Below are positions 1 through 10,035 of a DNA stretch of 64,000 nucleotides, in pieces; the stretch's first letter is position 1, and the number at the start of each line of letters is the position of its first letter. The stretch spans positions 885,501 to 949,500 of the forward strand of contig JBBBDQ010001614.1 in assembly GCA_037127315.1 (NCBI GenBank), given 5' to 3'. A program made the translations under genes and the position numbers. Source of the DNA: Ascarosepion bandense. Taxonomy: Eukaryota; Mollusca; Cephalopoda; Sepiida; Sepiidae. A model generated the notes under the pieces. That model searched no databases. It saw only the letters and a program-made list of their open reading frames with translations, and was not told the origin of the DNA.

Positions 1-27
1 ATAAAACACAAAAAAATTATAACAATA

Positions 28-717
28 TCGAAACTTATTTATAACCGGAACTTTGTCTGTGTGTGTGTGTCTGTGTGTGTTCATTACCTATAGACTCCAA
101 AATGGCTGAACTGATTTTCTTGAAAATTTACACAGTTGTACTATTAGTGTCTGTGAGTGTTCTTAGCTAGGTTTTGTGTCGAGGTACACTCAATAAATAT
201 CAAAAATTGATAATCGAAAAAATTGGGTTATAGAAGGAGTGGTTCGATTTTAATCAAATTTGATACACTCATAGACAAAGACATAAGAAACGATATTAGT
301 GCAGAAAATTGATAATATATATATATAAAAGGCAAGATGTTTGTGTGTGTGTCTGTTTATCTGCCTGTATGTCTGTATTTTTTTCAGCCCTTTTATTTTA
401 GTATTTGCTTTGGGTTTGGCTCTAAGTAGGTATAATTGTAGTTCTTAGTCTCAGCCATGATACCATTTACTCAGAGGACTTATTTAGCCTTCAAAATTCA
501 GTTTACGATGAAAAAAACTTATTTGATATCGATACCAGGAAATCAAAATTTGACTTACATCCATTCATTTTTCTTTCAGTCTACAGTTTCACTTTAACTG
601 GAAACAACTATTGCTTTTTAGTCTTTCGTGCCAACGTCCAAAGTGTTTGAGCTCCAGGACCATGGATTAGTTTTAAAGCTTTCATTACACCCAAGCAACG
701 CCGGGCTATACTGCTAG
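28..717 (+). mobile_element. Non-autonomous Helitron, full-length copy 1
   Basis: The element begins with TC right after an A and ends with CTAG right before a T, the terminal rule for Helitrons, which insert between host A and T without a target-site duplication. A short GC-rich potential hairpin (ACCC...CGCCGGG) lies about 10 bases before the CTAG. The same 5' and 3' ends recur in copies at 22691, 26507 and (minus strand) 4032, which defines the borders. It has an internal (GT)n run near the 5' end and a (TA)n run near the middle, and no ORF for a Rep/helicase, so it would depend on an autonomous partner. It is about 690 bp. Family assignment rests on the ends only. Confidence 0.72.
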
Positions 718-1620
718 TTGGCAATAAAAATGATATTAATTTATATTAGTCTTACTATTTACTTTTAGATGTTATGCTAAAATATTTTTGAGAAAGCAAT
801 TTCATGATTTAAGTTTCCAAAACATTTTTCTATAAACCTATTAGCCTGTTCGTAAGTTATACTGTAGACAAGAATAAGTGTATATTACAAAGATAATTTT
901 ACTATATCCTGCCTTTCCTTATTTAGCACAGGTACGCAAGGTAAAAATAGGCAGAATATATACTGGAATGAAACTACACTGAGTCTAAATGTTTCCTCAC
1001 GGGCATCATTCCAAGCCAATCATTTTGCCAATCACATCATCAGCTTTAAGAAATGAAATTCATACTACCAAGAGTCGAACAACTCTCCACGGCCAAATGA
1101 CCATAAATTTTGAATCAGAAATCACAAACTTTTAAAGCAATCAGTGATGACAGGTATAAATTACAACGAGGAAAGGAGTAAAGCTTGTTCTCTACCATTA
1201 GAGCATTTTGATACATACACAATCCGATGGATCATTTACCCAATGCAAGATGGTCTGGCACCATTGATTTTAAAGAATCCTGTCCTTTCACTAAGAACTC
1301 TAGTGTGAGTTAATGTTTTATTCAAGAGATAACTTGCCTCTTACTGATATTTAGAGATTTCTGTAGATGAGGTCAGTCTGCAAAGTATCAAATCATATTG
1401 AATATCTCAAGAATGGTTTGTACAGACGTGATGCAACTTGGCATTTAATCAGAGGAAACCTTACTGCATTTTCCTGAGATTTTACTCAGCTACCTGTGAG
1501 AAACCATTGAGAATGGGTGCGTACTGTGTGACTATGGCATTGTCAATAACAAAATGAATAGATGCATACAGTCAGACTCACTATTTCGAGCTTATCTTAA
1601 AAAGCTAAAACCACTTTTTG
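718..1620. other. AT-rich stretch without recognisable gene
   Basis: No ORF of useful length and no repeat shared with the rest of the window was seen. Parts of 1000-1620 could be the upstream, more decayed portion of the mariner-like remnant that follows, but I could not read a convincing protein frame. Confidence 0.5.
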
Positions 1621-1662
1621 AACGATCACAGAAAATTAAAGAGTGCACAACACGGTAGCAGA

Positions 1663-1790
1663 TGGCTGTCCCAAAAGAAGACATTTCAGACTGTTTTGAA
1701 AAATGGAAGTGACAGTGGAATTAAATGTGTAAGACCCAAAATGGAGTACAAAAATGGCAGCATGAGGCAGATGATTAATATCCCAGTGCT
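1663..1790 (+). pseudogene. Remnant of a mariner-like transposase C-terminus
   Basis: One frame reads MAVPKEDISDCFEKWK, then stops. After a frame change it continues KCVRPKMEY. The pattern 'P-K-E-(D/E)-(I/F)...CFE-W-K..W..C(V/I)...YFEG' is familiar from the extreme C-terminus of mariner/SETMAR-type transposases and related domesticated proteins. Here it has an in-frame TGA after the second W/K pair and a frameshift, so it is dead. No catalytic residues are visible, and the upstream part is too decayed to place. It could instead be another DNA transposon with a similar C-terminal motif. Confidence 0.42.
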
Positions 1791-2522
1791 ATAGTGTGGT
1801 TATTTTTTTCATTAATATTAAATAGGGCTTTAATAATATACATTTTATAAGTATATATAAATATATACACAAATAAATGATTATATATAATTATACTTGT
1901 CTTGAAAACCTTCCTCAAAAATTTTGAACAGGGGGAAAAAATGGTTTTACACAAGAAAAAGAAAGAGCTAAGGACATGAAAGTCCGTCAAAAGTGTTTGG
2001 ACAGAAATCAGCACGAAGCCTAAAGAAAAACGAAAAATACCCGACATGAGTAACCATCTAACAGAAAGCGCTCAATACAAAGGTAGACAAAACTTAATAG
2101 GACCTCCCTAATAATCCAGATTAACCTAAACAGATCATCAGGGAAAGCTTTCCCTGACAATCCTTTTAAGAGAAACCTAGGTAGGTTTGTCTGGAGCATT
2201 AGGTTCTATTATATATACAAATATATAAAAACAAAGGATGAGGTTATATAACAAAAAAATAATAAAAGAAAAAACATTAACCATTTATTGCTCCTCACTC
2301 TTCAGAACTCATAATAGAGTAAAACATAAATATGTATCCAATGACTAAAAAAAGAAGAATGAAAAATACTACCAGAGAATCTGCAGTTTAAATCAGAGGC
2401 AGGTTACATATAGACCCAGCAACTATTTGTTTTGTTTTAGAAAGAAGGCTGCTTAGATTTAATAACTTGTCGTGTACACTCTTGAATGGTAATCTTAATA
2501 TACTCTGGATTATTTATTAATT

Positions 2523-2553
2523 TATTATCTATCTATCTATGTCAGAATGTTCA

Positions 2554-2584
<31 letters not shown>

Positions 2585-2638
2585 GTCAGAATGTTCATAT
2601 CTATCTATCTATTGTATATATATATATATATATATATA
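2523..2638. repeat. (ATCT)n microsatellite with a repeated interruption, then (TA)n
   Basis: Runs of TATC are interrupted twice by the same GTCAGAATGTTCAT segment, so the compound unit itself was duplicated. A short (TA)n tract follows directly. Confidence 0.85.
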
Positions 2639-2864
2639 AGAATATTGTGAAAAAATTACCAACTTTCTTTTGTTAATACCAAGTTTATTATAAAAACATT
2701 AACACACATAAGAAAATCTTGTATAGTGCACCTATGCAACAAAGGCATTATAATTTATTCAGATATATAGGCACCGAATGTAATACAGATTTAGTGGAAA
2801 TTACAGAAAGCAAACTAGCAATTAGCATTAAATTAAATTAAAGACACATTTCAAAATTTTACAT

Positions 2865-3856
2865 ATGTCTAAAGCAAGCAAACTTACTAAAGTTGAGCAT
2901 TCTCGAATTCTAGAATTCCATAAGCAAGGTTTGTCACAGCGAGCAATCACAGCTAAGGTAAATCTGTGATTTGCAATTTTCTAAAGGACAGTGAGAATTA
3001 TAGAAAAGCAAAATACTCTGGTAGGCCCCAAAAAATTTCTCCTGCATTGAGTAAGAGAATAAGACGGGTTGTTATGAAAAAGGGGGGACTTTCTTCTAGT
3101 CAAATCAAGGCAGTCACAGATGCTGATTGCAGTCCCGTAACCATCAGATGACACTTACGAGAAAAAGGCATGGTAAATAAAAAGCGTAAACAAATTCCTC
3201 GGCTGCTTCCACGTCACAAGGTGGACCACTTTTAAGTTTGGTTGTGAATACCAAACATGGGACATTGAGAAGTGGAAGAAAGTCCTGTTTTCTGATGAGA
3301 AAAATTCAATCTAGATGGTCCTGATGGCTTCCAATGATATTGGCATAACAAAAACATGCCTCCTGAAATTTTCTCCACACGTCATAGTGGTGGAGGGTCC
3401 CTAATGGTATGGGGTGCCTTTTCTTACAGAGGGACGATGGAGCTCCAGGTAGTGCAGGGTTGTCAAACAGTGGCTGGTTATGTTAGCATGCTACAAAAAG
3501 CATCATTGATGATGGAGGACCATCGTTTGTGTGGGGATGGATGGTTATTCCAACAGAATAATGCTGCAATCCATGCTACAAGACGGACCTTGACCTTTCT
3601 ACAAGAAAATGGGGTCCATCTCTTGGGACATCCTGCATGCTCACCAGACTTGAACCCAATTGAAAATGTTTGAGGATGGATGACAAGAGATGTTTATCGA
3701 AATGGCAAACAATATTCAACAAAAAATGAACTTCGTGAAGCCATCTTCAGAAGCTAGAGCAACATCCCCCGCACCTTAATGGAAACGCTTATTTCTAGCA
3801 TGCCCAACAGAATTTTTGAAGTCATCAAAAGCAGTGGAGGTAGACCTCATTATTAA
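2865..3856 (+). pseudogene. Tc1-like (DD34E) transposase, inactivated
   Basis: The start at 2865 reads MSKASKLTKVEHSRILEFHK, a typical Tc1 N-terminal helix-turn-helix. The frame is lost near 2960 and resumes as SGRPQKISPALSKRIRR, the Tc1 paired-like/AT-hook region. After further stops the catalytic domain reads VLFSDE (first Asp), [21 protein letters not shown] and SPDLNPIEN. The second catalytic Asp of the usual QQDNAAIH is replaced by Asn (GAT to AAT). Counting from that position, 34 residues lie before the Glu, giving the DD34E spacing of Tc1. Multiple stops, frameshifts and the D-to-N change mean the enzyme is inactive. I could not define clean terminal inverted repeats; flanking AT-rich sequence to about 2640 and 4020 probably belongs to the element. 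Confidence 0.9.
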
Positions 3857-4031
3857 ATTTGGTTTTTGAATGTTTTCATTCACTTTTCATACACTTTTTG
3901 TACAATTTCGTAGAATTTTTGTCTCTGGTCTTATAATTTTGATAATGGTGAAATTAGCTGTTTTCTTATAAGGAAATATTTCACATTCATTGGCCAAATA
4001 GATATTATTTATATATTCTTTTTCCTACATA

Positions 4032-4495
4032 CTAGCAGTATAGACTGGCATTGCTCAGGTGGAATGAAAGCTTTAAAACTAATCCACGGTCCTGGAGCTC
4101 AGACTCTTTGGGCGTTGGCACAAAAGACTAAAAATAATAGTTGTTTCCAGTTAAAGCAAAACTGTAGACTGAAAGAAAAATGAATGGATGTAAGTCAAAT
4201 TTTGATTTCCTGATATCGATATCAAATAAGTTATTTTCACCGTAAACTGAATTTTGAAGGCTAAATAATTCTTCTGAGTAAATGGTATCATGGCTGAGAC
4301 TAAGAACTACAGTTATACCTACTTAGAGCCAAACCCGAAGCAAATACAAAAATAAAAGGGCTGAAAAACAATACAGACATACAGGCAGATAAATAGACAC
4401 ACACACACACAAACATCTTACCTTTTATATATATATATATTATTGATTTTCTGCACTATTGTAAGAAGTGCAACCTTGAAACTTCTGAATATCAT
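4032..4495 (-). mobile_element. Non-autonomous Helitron, copy 2, 3' part
   Basis: This is the reverse complement of the 3' two-thirds of the Helitron at 28-717. It starts at the CTAG terminus preceded by A on this strand and runs through the (CACA)n and (TA)n parts up to the shared CAACCTTGAAACTTCTGAA segment. There it is broken by a LINE-A-type 3' tail on the minus strand (SINE-3). A further piece of the same element, containing the AATGGACACAC and GACAAAGTTC segments near its 5' end, lies at about 4728-4815, beyond the inserted DNA. Roughly 200 bp between the two parts is missing. Confidence 0.68.
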
Positions 4496-4735
4496 TTTTT
4501 TTTTAAATCATGTCACCCCAAGCAAGGCGGTAACGCCGCTGATGAGCAGGGGGCTACATAAGAGTAAGAAGATTGGAAAAGAGAAAACCGGAAACCACAT
4601 CCTAAACAGGGAACAAGGGATGAGCCTCTTCACCTGTTCAATGGACGTGGGTGGAGTGTGAACCGGGCCCACGTCTATTGAACAGGTGAAGAGGCTCATC
4701 CCTTGTTCCCTGTTTAGGATGTGGTTTCCGGTAAT
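4491..4735 (-). repeat. SINE-3 unit forming a long hairpin (inverted duplication)
   Basis: The segment opens with the reverse of the LINE-A 3' tail (TTTTTTAAATCATGTCACCC) and the SINE-3 body. Bases 4588-4651 and 4668-4731 are reverse complements over 64 nt with one mismatch (CAATGGACG against CAATAGACG), separated by a 16-nt loop. The arms are the same body sequence that occurs singly or in tandem at 31.2-31.7 and 54.0-55.0 kb. The hairpin therefore reflects an inverted duplication of one SINE-3 body. Any transcript would fold into a very stable hairpin. Confidence 0.85.
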
Positions 4736-4753
4736 GGACACACACAGAGACAT

Positions 4754-4754
<1 letters not shown>

Positions 4755-4795
<41 letters not shown>

Positions 4796-4803
4796 ATACA
4801 CAC
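4755..4803. repeat. (CA)n microsatellite
   Basis: Uninterrupted CA dinucleotides followed by CATACACA variants. It corresponds to the GT-rich segment near the 5' end of the Helitron family in reverse orientation. Confidence 0.85.
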
Positions 4804-4887
4804 ACAGACAAAGTTCTTCTACAGTGGACTTTTAACTCATAAACACAGGAGGGACTTGAAACCAAAAATAGTGATCTTCAGGATGTG

Positions 4888-5002
4888 GCTTATGGCCAAT
4901 CATGTTGAATACACCATTTAATTCATGTTGAATTTAAGCAACATTGAGCCTGGTCAGTACTTAGATGGGTGACTGCTTGAGAATACCAGGTGCTGTAAGC
5001 GT
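4888..5002 (+). pseudogene. 5S rRNA-derived sequence (pseudogene or SINE head)
   Basis: The segment aligns along its whole length with animal 5S rRNA: GCTTATGGCC at the start, GTTGAATACACC, AAGCAACATTGAGCCTGGT, GTACTTAGATGGGTGAC and AATACCAGGTGCTGTAAGC at the end. The 5S internal promoter elements are recognisable: the A-box region at about 4936-4953 and the C-box GATGGGTGACTGC at 4964-4976. It is about 115 nt rather than 120, has several deviations in the region that normally reads CCGATCACCGAAG, and many C-to-T or G-to-A changes. A tRNA-type SINE-1 begins only 9 bases downstream, so it may be the head of a composite SINE. It is not a functional 5S gene. Confidence 0.8.
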
Positions 5003-5010
5003 TTAGTGAT

Positions 5011-5180
5011 GGATGTGCATTGTGGTGCAGTGGATATTGGCTCAGAAAGAGAAATCGGTGAGCCGAGTTCAAATTCCAGTTGAATACCCTGCATTCACTT
5101 TAGCACTGGTACCCTTGGGAAAGGTATTAATCCATCCCTTCCCTCCAGTTATGGGTTAAATAACAAGGGTAGGACTTGGA
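5011..5180 (+). mobile_element. SINE-1 (tRNA-derived), 5' portion
   Basis: It carries the SINE-1 head: a tRNA-like box A (GTGGTGCAGTGGATATTGG) and box B (GAGTTCAAATTCC), then the conserved body CCTTGGGAAAGGTATTAATC and the segment ending in GGGTTAAATAACA. The 3' half shared by other copies (GACTGGGCAGAAGATTATC in reverse) is missing. It directly follows the 5S-derived segment at 4888-5002. Confidence 0.82.
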
Positions 5181-5655
5181 GACCCGGCCCTTAAAAACAA
5201 ATCCCAATGAATCTTGATACTAGAAAAAGAAAAATGTATTACTAGACAGAAAACTTATATAAAAAACAACAATAAATTGTTGAAAGGAAAAAGTATTACC
5301 AGCAATAAATAGATAAAGTTTAGTTGGCAATAAATGACCCGCCGAGGTGTTGATATGCCATAAAAACAAAACATCCAATCAAATATTGAATTACCTCACC
5401 TAGATTGCTTTACATCATTATATTTACTGAACACACTTTTTTAATAATAGTAAATAATCATCTCTGGCTAATCACTAATATGATGTCCGTATAGCCTTGG
5501 CTGATGTTTGCGGTCTTTGAATGCCCTTGTTATTATCATTATTATTATTATTATGTTCATGTCACATCTTGACTTAGTCAGTGGAAAATCTGTTCTTAAT
5601 GCATGATGTCAACAAGACTCTTCATAATCCAAGAACTTTTTTAAGAATCTTCCAG

Positions 5656-5693
<38 letters not shown>

Positions 5694-6330
5694 TTCTTTC
5701 CAACTATCAAACAAAAGTTTGAATCGCACCATGGTCAATTTGTCTGGATTTGACTTCTTAATTTTAACTGCTTGTAGAGATGATCCCAGCATTTGGTATG
5801 TTTGAAAGTGCCTGAAAATCAAACTATGGGTTGACCCAATCATTTTGAGTGAAATTGTGCAGGTGGAAGACTTTGTGAGCCATCAATAGTTAGCACAACT
5901 AACAAGCCATCATGACTAAGGTCTTCAGTGTCCTGGCATCGTTCGGACTGTTGACAATGACAGATAATTTGCTCTCTCCCGGAATGTCTAACTAAGCTCA
6001 GTATAGTAACAGCAGAAACCACAGGTTGGCTCTGTAGGTGTTGAATAAATGCAAATGTTCTTTAGCAGATAGACATACTCAGATACAAGTAACTATCCAT
6101 ACTATTTCCTTTGATTTACAATTTGACATAATCATTTATTCTTTTGAGAAAGATGAAATAACTGTGGAAGGATTTAAACAAAGATACGCAAACCATCTGC
6201 TATCATTCAACTAGGAAAGACATAAATATGACACCTTCTTGTGAAAATATGGATGGAAGCTAAAAACATAATTAAAATTACTTTTAGTAGAATCAATATA
6301 ATAAAAACAATTGTAAAGATAAACAGTGGC
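5181..6330. other. Intergenic, no gene; two (ATT)n microsatellites
   Basis: ATT trinucleotide runs lie at about 5531-5552 and 5657-5692. The phrase GAGGTGTTGATATGCCAT near 5345 recurs at about 50567, so it is a dispersed repeat end. No coding frame or RNA gene was recognised. Confidence 0.6.
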
Positions 6331-6339
6331 AGATATTGT

Positions 6340-6690
6340 AATTTCCTGTGCATTGAGTATTGCTGCCATTTCTGGTCTGGTGCCCCTGCTACCCATTTAG
6401 GTGTCCTTGACCGAATCCAACAGAGAATCTGTAATGTGATTAATCCCGACTTGGCAGCTACGATACAATCACTCTCACCAATGCAGTGTGGCTTCCCTGT
6501 GTCTCTTCTACAAATACTTTCACGGCTCCGATGAATTTATCTCACTGGTACCCCCTATATACGAATTTCCTCGAGCCACAAGGTTAGCAACAAGGTCCAA
6601 CCCTTTTACTGTGAAACCAATAAATTGTAAACTCAAATTCTACTGCAGCAGTTTCTTTCCGCCTGTGGAATTCTCTTCCGCATACCAACA
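6340..6690 (+). pseudogene. LINE-A C-terminal fragment
   Basis: Two frames together encode the C-terminal region of the LINE-A protein: CIEYCCHFWSGAPATHLGVL, then ICNVINPDL, and after a frameshift MASLCLFYKYFHG, SLVPPIYEF, ATRLATRSNPFTVKP. Ten other fragments in this window carry the same order of motifs. The usual terminal FxCxVxxHLL motif and 3' tail are absent, and the fragment stops where a duplicated AT-rich segment begins at 6691. Confidence 0.82.
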
Positions 6691-6955
6691 TTTAAGATAT
6701 GAATAAAACGACACAGATAATGAGAAAGTTGAAGAAATAACATGAGAATAAAAAGAAAATTCATGAAAATGGAAGAAAGGAGAAATTATCAAATCTGATA
6801 AAAATGGTGGAAAACATTAAAGTAACAAACAATGCAGTCATTGAAGTAATAAACAAAATTGATTTTAATTCATCTTCCGCTACTTAATGAGGTAATATAC
6901 TCTGCAACAACAGTAATAGCATTGAATACAATTAAATACCTGGGAAGTGTTATAA
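6691..6955. repeat. 265-bp direct repeat, left copy
   Basis: Near-identical to 7721-7985 (offset 1030 bp); I noted one mismatch (CAAATCTGAT against CAAATATGAT). The right-hand copy runs on into LINE-B coding sequence, whereas this one is interrupted at the TATAA. Confidence 0.9.
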
Positions 6956-6956
6956 A

Positions 6957-7446
6957 AAAAGATAGAGGGGAAGGAAAAGCTCGTGTAGGGAGTGAGTGTG
7001 TTATCTTTCTTCAGTGGCGTAACAGACAGAGGAACTAAGTAACTAACTAAGGAAGGAACAAGCAGAATTATTATAAGATTCTTCTTTAGAAATTTCGTTA
7101 TTAGGTCGCGGGATACAACAACAAACCTACCTATTTTTATGATATTGTACACTACACACATATATATATACACATAATTACTGCTACAACCACCAGCTTA
7201 AACTACTACTGCTACGGTAATGCTGTAGGCTCTCTCCTCCTGCTCTCTCACTCTTTACTACCCTTCCGTTTAGCAAAGGTGAGAGAAAGGCTGAGGAGAG
7301 TAGCATTTATAGATTATAAAAAGATAGCGGGGAAGGAAAAGCTCGTGTCGAGAGTGAGTGGGTTATATTTGTTCAGTGGCGTAACGGACGGAGGAACTAA
7401 GTAACTAAGTAACTAACAAGTAGAATTATTATATAATTGTTTCTTT
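6957..7446. repeat. Second direct repeat pair, about 360 bp apart
   Basis: The segment from 6957 to about 7085 (AGATAGAGGGGAAGGAAAAG, CAGTGGCGTAACAGACAG, AACTAAGTAACTAA) recurs at 7318-7446 with about 10% change. It lies inside the interval between the two 265-bp repeats, giving a nested duplication. Confidence 0.82.
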
Positions 7447-7720
7447 AAAATACCGAAGGACCAAGGAAATCTACAGAATATGGTGAAAAATACCCGAACA
7501 TCAGGAAAAATATAGAAGTCAATGAACTAGCACATCTTAAATTAAACATCATTAAATAAAAATGATTGACTTTCTAAACAAAAAGAAAATACGATTACAG
7601 AGATGAAAATGCCAAAAATATAATAACAGAAGTCGATATAATGTATAATAATAAAACTCAAAGTTTGATAAGAAATATTTTCAAAAATAGACACAAAGAA
7701 AGTCAGGAACAAGAAAACTA

Positions 7721-7985
7721 TTTAAGATATGAATAAAACGACACAGATAATGAGAAAGTTGAAGAAATAACATGAGAATAAAAAGAAAATTCATGAAAAT
7801 GGAAGAAAGGAGAAATTATCAAATATGATAAAAATGGTGGAAAACATTAAAGTAACAAACAATGCAGTCATTGAAGTAATAAACAAAATTGATTTTAATT
7901 CATCTTCCGCTACTTAATGAGGTAATATACTCTGCAACAACAGTAATAGCATTGAATACAATTAAATACCTGGGAAGTGTTATAA
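7721..7985. repeat. 265-bp direct repeat, right copy
   Basis: Partner of 6691-6955. Its last ~30 bases encode the start of the LINE-B fragment (KYLGSVI), so this copy is likely the original context. Confidence 0.9.
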
Positions 7986-8567
7986 CAGCGGAAGAAAAGT
8001 GTGATACTGAGATCTGAAGGCGTATTGGTATGGCCAAGGGCGCATTTCAAAAGCTAAGTAGAGAATTGAGAGACGAGAAAATTTTGTTTGAAGCAAAAAA
8101 AAAAAGAGTATCAAACTGCTATGGAATATTTGTCCTCCTATACGGTGAAAATTGCTGAATAATCTCCTCAAAGATGAAGAAGAGACTTAAAACAAAAGAA
8201 ACGTGGTTCTACAGAGGGATGCTGAGAATATCATAGAGCAAAGATGTGAGCAATGACAAGGTTTTGGAGAGAATGGAAAGAAAAACAAAACTTATGCTTA
8301 ACATGAGAAACAAACAGTTGGAGTTTCTAGGGCATGTAATAAGGAAGGTTTGGAGAATCTGATACTCACATGATTGATAAGGGAAAGAGAGACAGGTGAA
8401 ACAGTGCATGACATACTTGATGGGCTTAAGTAAATGCATGGCTGAGCAATGTCTGGAAGAAATAACAAGTTAAAATGTAAAGAGCTGCAAGAGACAGGAA
8501 GATGTGGAGGACCATTAATGCCTACTTCCTGAAGGAGCATGGCATGTAAAAGAAGAATAAGATAGAA
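7955..8567 (+). pseudogene. LINE-B C-terminal fragment
   Basis: Broken frames encode TIKYLGSVIT, CDTEI, GMAKGAFQKLSRELRDEK, YGIFVLLYGE, SSKMKKRLK, WFYRGMLRIS and RNKQLEFLGHVIRK. This is the C-terminal half of an RTE-like endonuclease/reverse-transcriptase polyprotein, downstream of the catalytic core. It ends with the LINE-B tail GGCATGTAAAAGAAGAA. Stops and frameshifts make it non-functional. Confidence 0.85.
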
Positions 8568-9095
8568 TCTTCTTCTTCTATGTGCCATGTCCCTTCAGGA
8601 CATAGATGATTTTTAGCCTTCCCCATCTCCCTATCCCTGGTGGTTCTTAACATGCTTTCTCCTGTTCAGTCAGTTAAGTGCCATAGGTGATACACGCTTG
8701 GGCGATCATGTCTCGAAAGAGACATGACTGACTGGGCAGAAGATTATCCCGCAGTAGGTTGCCATTGCTTTCTGCGGTAGACTGGTTGCTGACCAAAGCT
8801 ATAGAAGCCAATCTGTTCTGTTATTTAACCCATAACTGGAAGGAATAGATGGATTAATACCTTTCCCAAGTGTATTTGTGAGCAAGTGAATGCAATGAAT
8901 CTGGCTGGAATTCGAACTCAGCTCCCCGATTTCTCGTTCCGAGCCGATATCCAATGCACCGCAACGCACATTAAAACCCAATCTGACGTCCACCTGCCCC
9001 GGCCCTTCAAATATGTTATCAGCTGCTTTCCCCTCTCTCTCTTTCCCTCTATCTGACCTGTGAGTATCAGCTTCTGTAAGTCTTCCTTCCTCATC
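8568..9095 (-). mobile_element. LINE-B 3' region split by a SINE-1 insertion
   Basis: Bases 8568-8665 read (on the plus strand) CTTCTTCTATGTGCCATGTC through CATGCTTTCTCCTGTT, the reversed LINE-B 3' end. The match resumes at about 8975 (TCTGACGTCCACCTG, CTTCAAATATGTTATC, GTGAGTATCAGCTTC). The 8667-8972 SINE-1 sits between. The preceding LINE-B fragment is in the opposite orientation, so the two copies lie tail to tail. Confidence 0.82.
8667..8972 (-). mobile_element. SINE-1, nearly full length
   Basis: About 306 bp, one of the two most complete minus-strand copies. Read on the minus strand it starts ATGTGCGTTGCGGTGCATTGG (tRNA-like box A region), then GAGTTCGAATTCCAG (box B), CTTGGGAAAGGTATTAATCC, CAGTCTACCGCAGAAAGCAA and GTCTCTTTCGAGACATGATC, and ends TAACTGACTG. 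The box A and B spacing is that of a tRNA-derived pol III promoter. It is inserted in a LINE-B 3' region. Confidence 0.85.
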
Positions 9096-9181
9096 TAGCA
9101 AAATGAAACAAAATAATATAAAAATTTTGCTTTTTTTAAGTTAATTTTTTTCAATGTCTTGAAGGTTGAATAAATTGATTA

Positions 9182-9262
9182 AATGTTCATACTATAGACA
9201 CAAGAAGTAAAAAATAAAAAAAAATAAAAAGGTCCTACCTGAACATGTTGGATTGATAACTC
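9182..9262. repeat. Direct repeat shared with 9808-9900
   Basis: GTTCATACTATAGACACAAG, then an A-rich run and AAAGGTCCTACCTGAAC occurs here and again at 9808-9900. It brackets the LINE-A and LINE-B fragments between them. Confidence 0.8.
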
Positions 9263-9590
9263 AGTTGGAAAGAAGCAAGAGAAGGATGGGAATACAGGTG
9301 TGATGACAGTTGCAAAGGTGGAGAGAAAGGAAAGTATGTACAGGGTGGTGAAAGAACTGGAGTCAAGTGGTTAACAGATGAGTATTGACATTGCATATAA
9401 ATTCCTGGAGGTTGTAGACATCAGGAAAGCAAGAATATGGAAGAGAGATCCACAGGCAGGAAGTGTGAGAGAAGAAGCTGCAGGAGTAGAACTGTCGTTT
9501 GCATTTGGTTAATCTAACTGTGAATGGGTGGGACCCAGTTGCCAATCTGGTTGCACGAGTAAACACCTGTTGCAGAGGCACCAGTGACTC
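9262..9590 (-). pseudogene. LINE-A C-terminal fragment
   Basis: On the minus strand 9581-9363 encodes QQVFTRATRLATGSHPFTVR, then CSFFSHTSCLWISLPYSCFP and FICNVNTHLLTT before the stop. This is the end of the LINE-A protein with the terminal NxHLL motif. The 3' untranslated part continues to about 9262, and the poly-A-type tail is missing. The subfamily with PQQVFTRATRLATGSHPF is also seen at 25.2 and 38.4 kb. Confidence 0.85.
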
Positions 9591-9799
9591 AGTATTAATT
9601 TCCTTACCATTTCCATCCTTCTTAAAACCTCATCGCTGCTCACATACTCGATCCATGATATCTGCAGCATCCTTCTGTAGAAGCACATTTCAAATGCTTC
9701 AAGTTTTTCCTTCATCTTCGATGATATTCTTCATTGCCATATTGAAGAACAGACACCACATAGCACTCCAGTACTCTCTTCTTTGTTTCTAGCAAAATT
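9589..9799 (-). pseudogene. LINE-B fragment
   Basis: The minus strand encodes KMKEKLEAFEMCFYRRMLQI, SWIEYVSSDEVLRRMEMV and the upstream FAIWQ-type stretch. It is an internal LINE-B piece without ends, abutting the LINE-A fragment on the same strand. Confidence 0.82.
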
Positions 9800-10035
9800 A
9801 GTTGAGTAAATGTTCATACTATAGACACGAAGAGTAAAAAATAAAAATAAATAAAAAAATAAAAAAGGTCCTACCTGAACCTGATGGATTGATAGCTCTT
9901 CTTTTTACTCTTAGACCCCAGAGTGGAATTGGTTATTAAATACTTAAAATTTCTAATAATAATAATGATCTTTATCTACTACAACAATTTAAGCATGTTG
10001 CAAGAAAAGCAACTTTAGCTGTGTTTTCCTGACGC

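Noticed and set aside
1775..2047. 90-codon minus-strand ORF
   Set aside because: AT-rich, no homology recognised, no supporting motif, and overlaps a decayed transposon region.
4508..4865. Cys-Val repeat ORFs near 4.6-4.8 kb and 49.3 kb
   Set aside because: They are translations of (CA)n/(GT)n runs.
4888..5002. Functional 5S rRNA gene
   Set aside because: Length is short by several bases, the conserved CCGATCACCGAAG-type region is rewritten, and no T-run terminator follows the 3' end.
6691..7985. 265-bp direct repeats as LTRs of a retrotransposon
   Set aside because: No TG...CA ends, no primer-binding site or polypurine tract, and the right copy continues seamlessly into LINE-B coding sequence.
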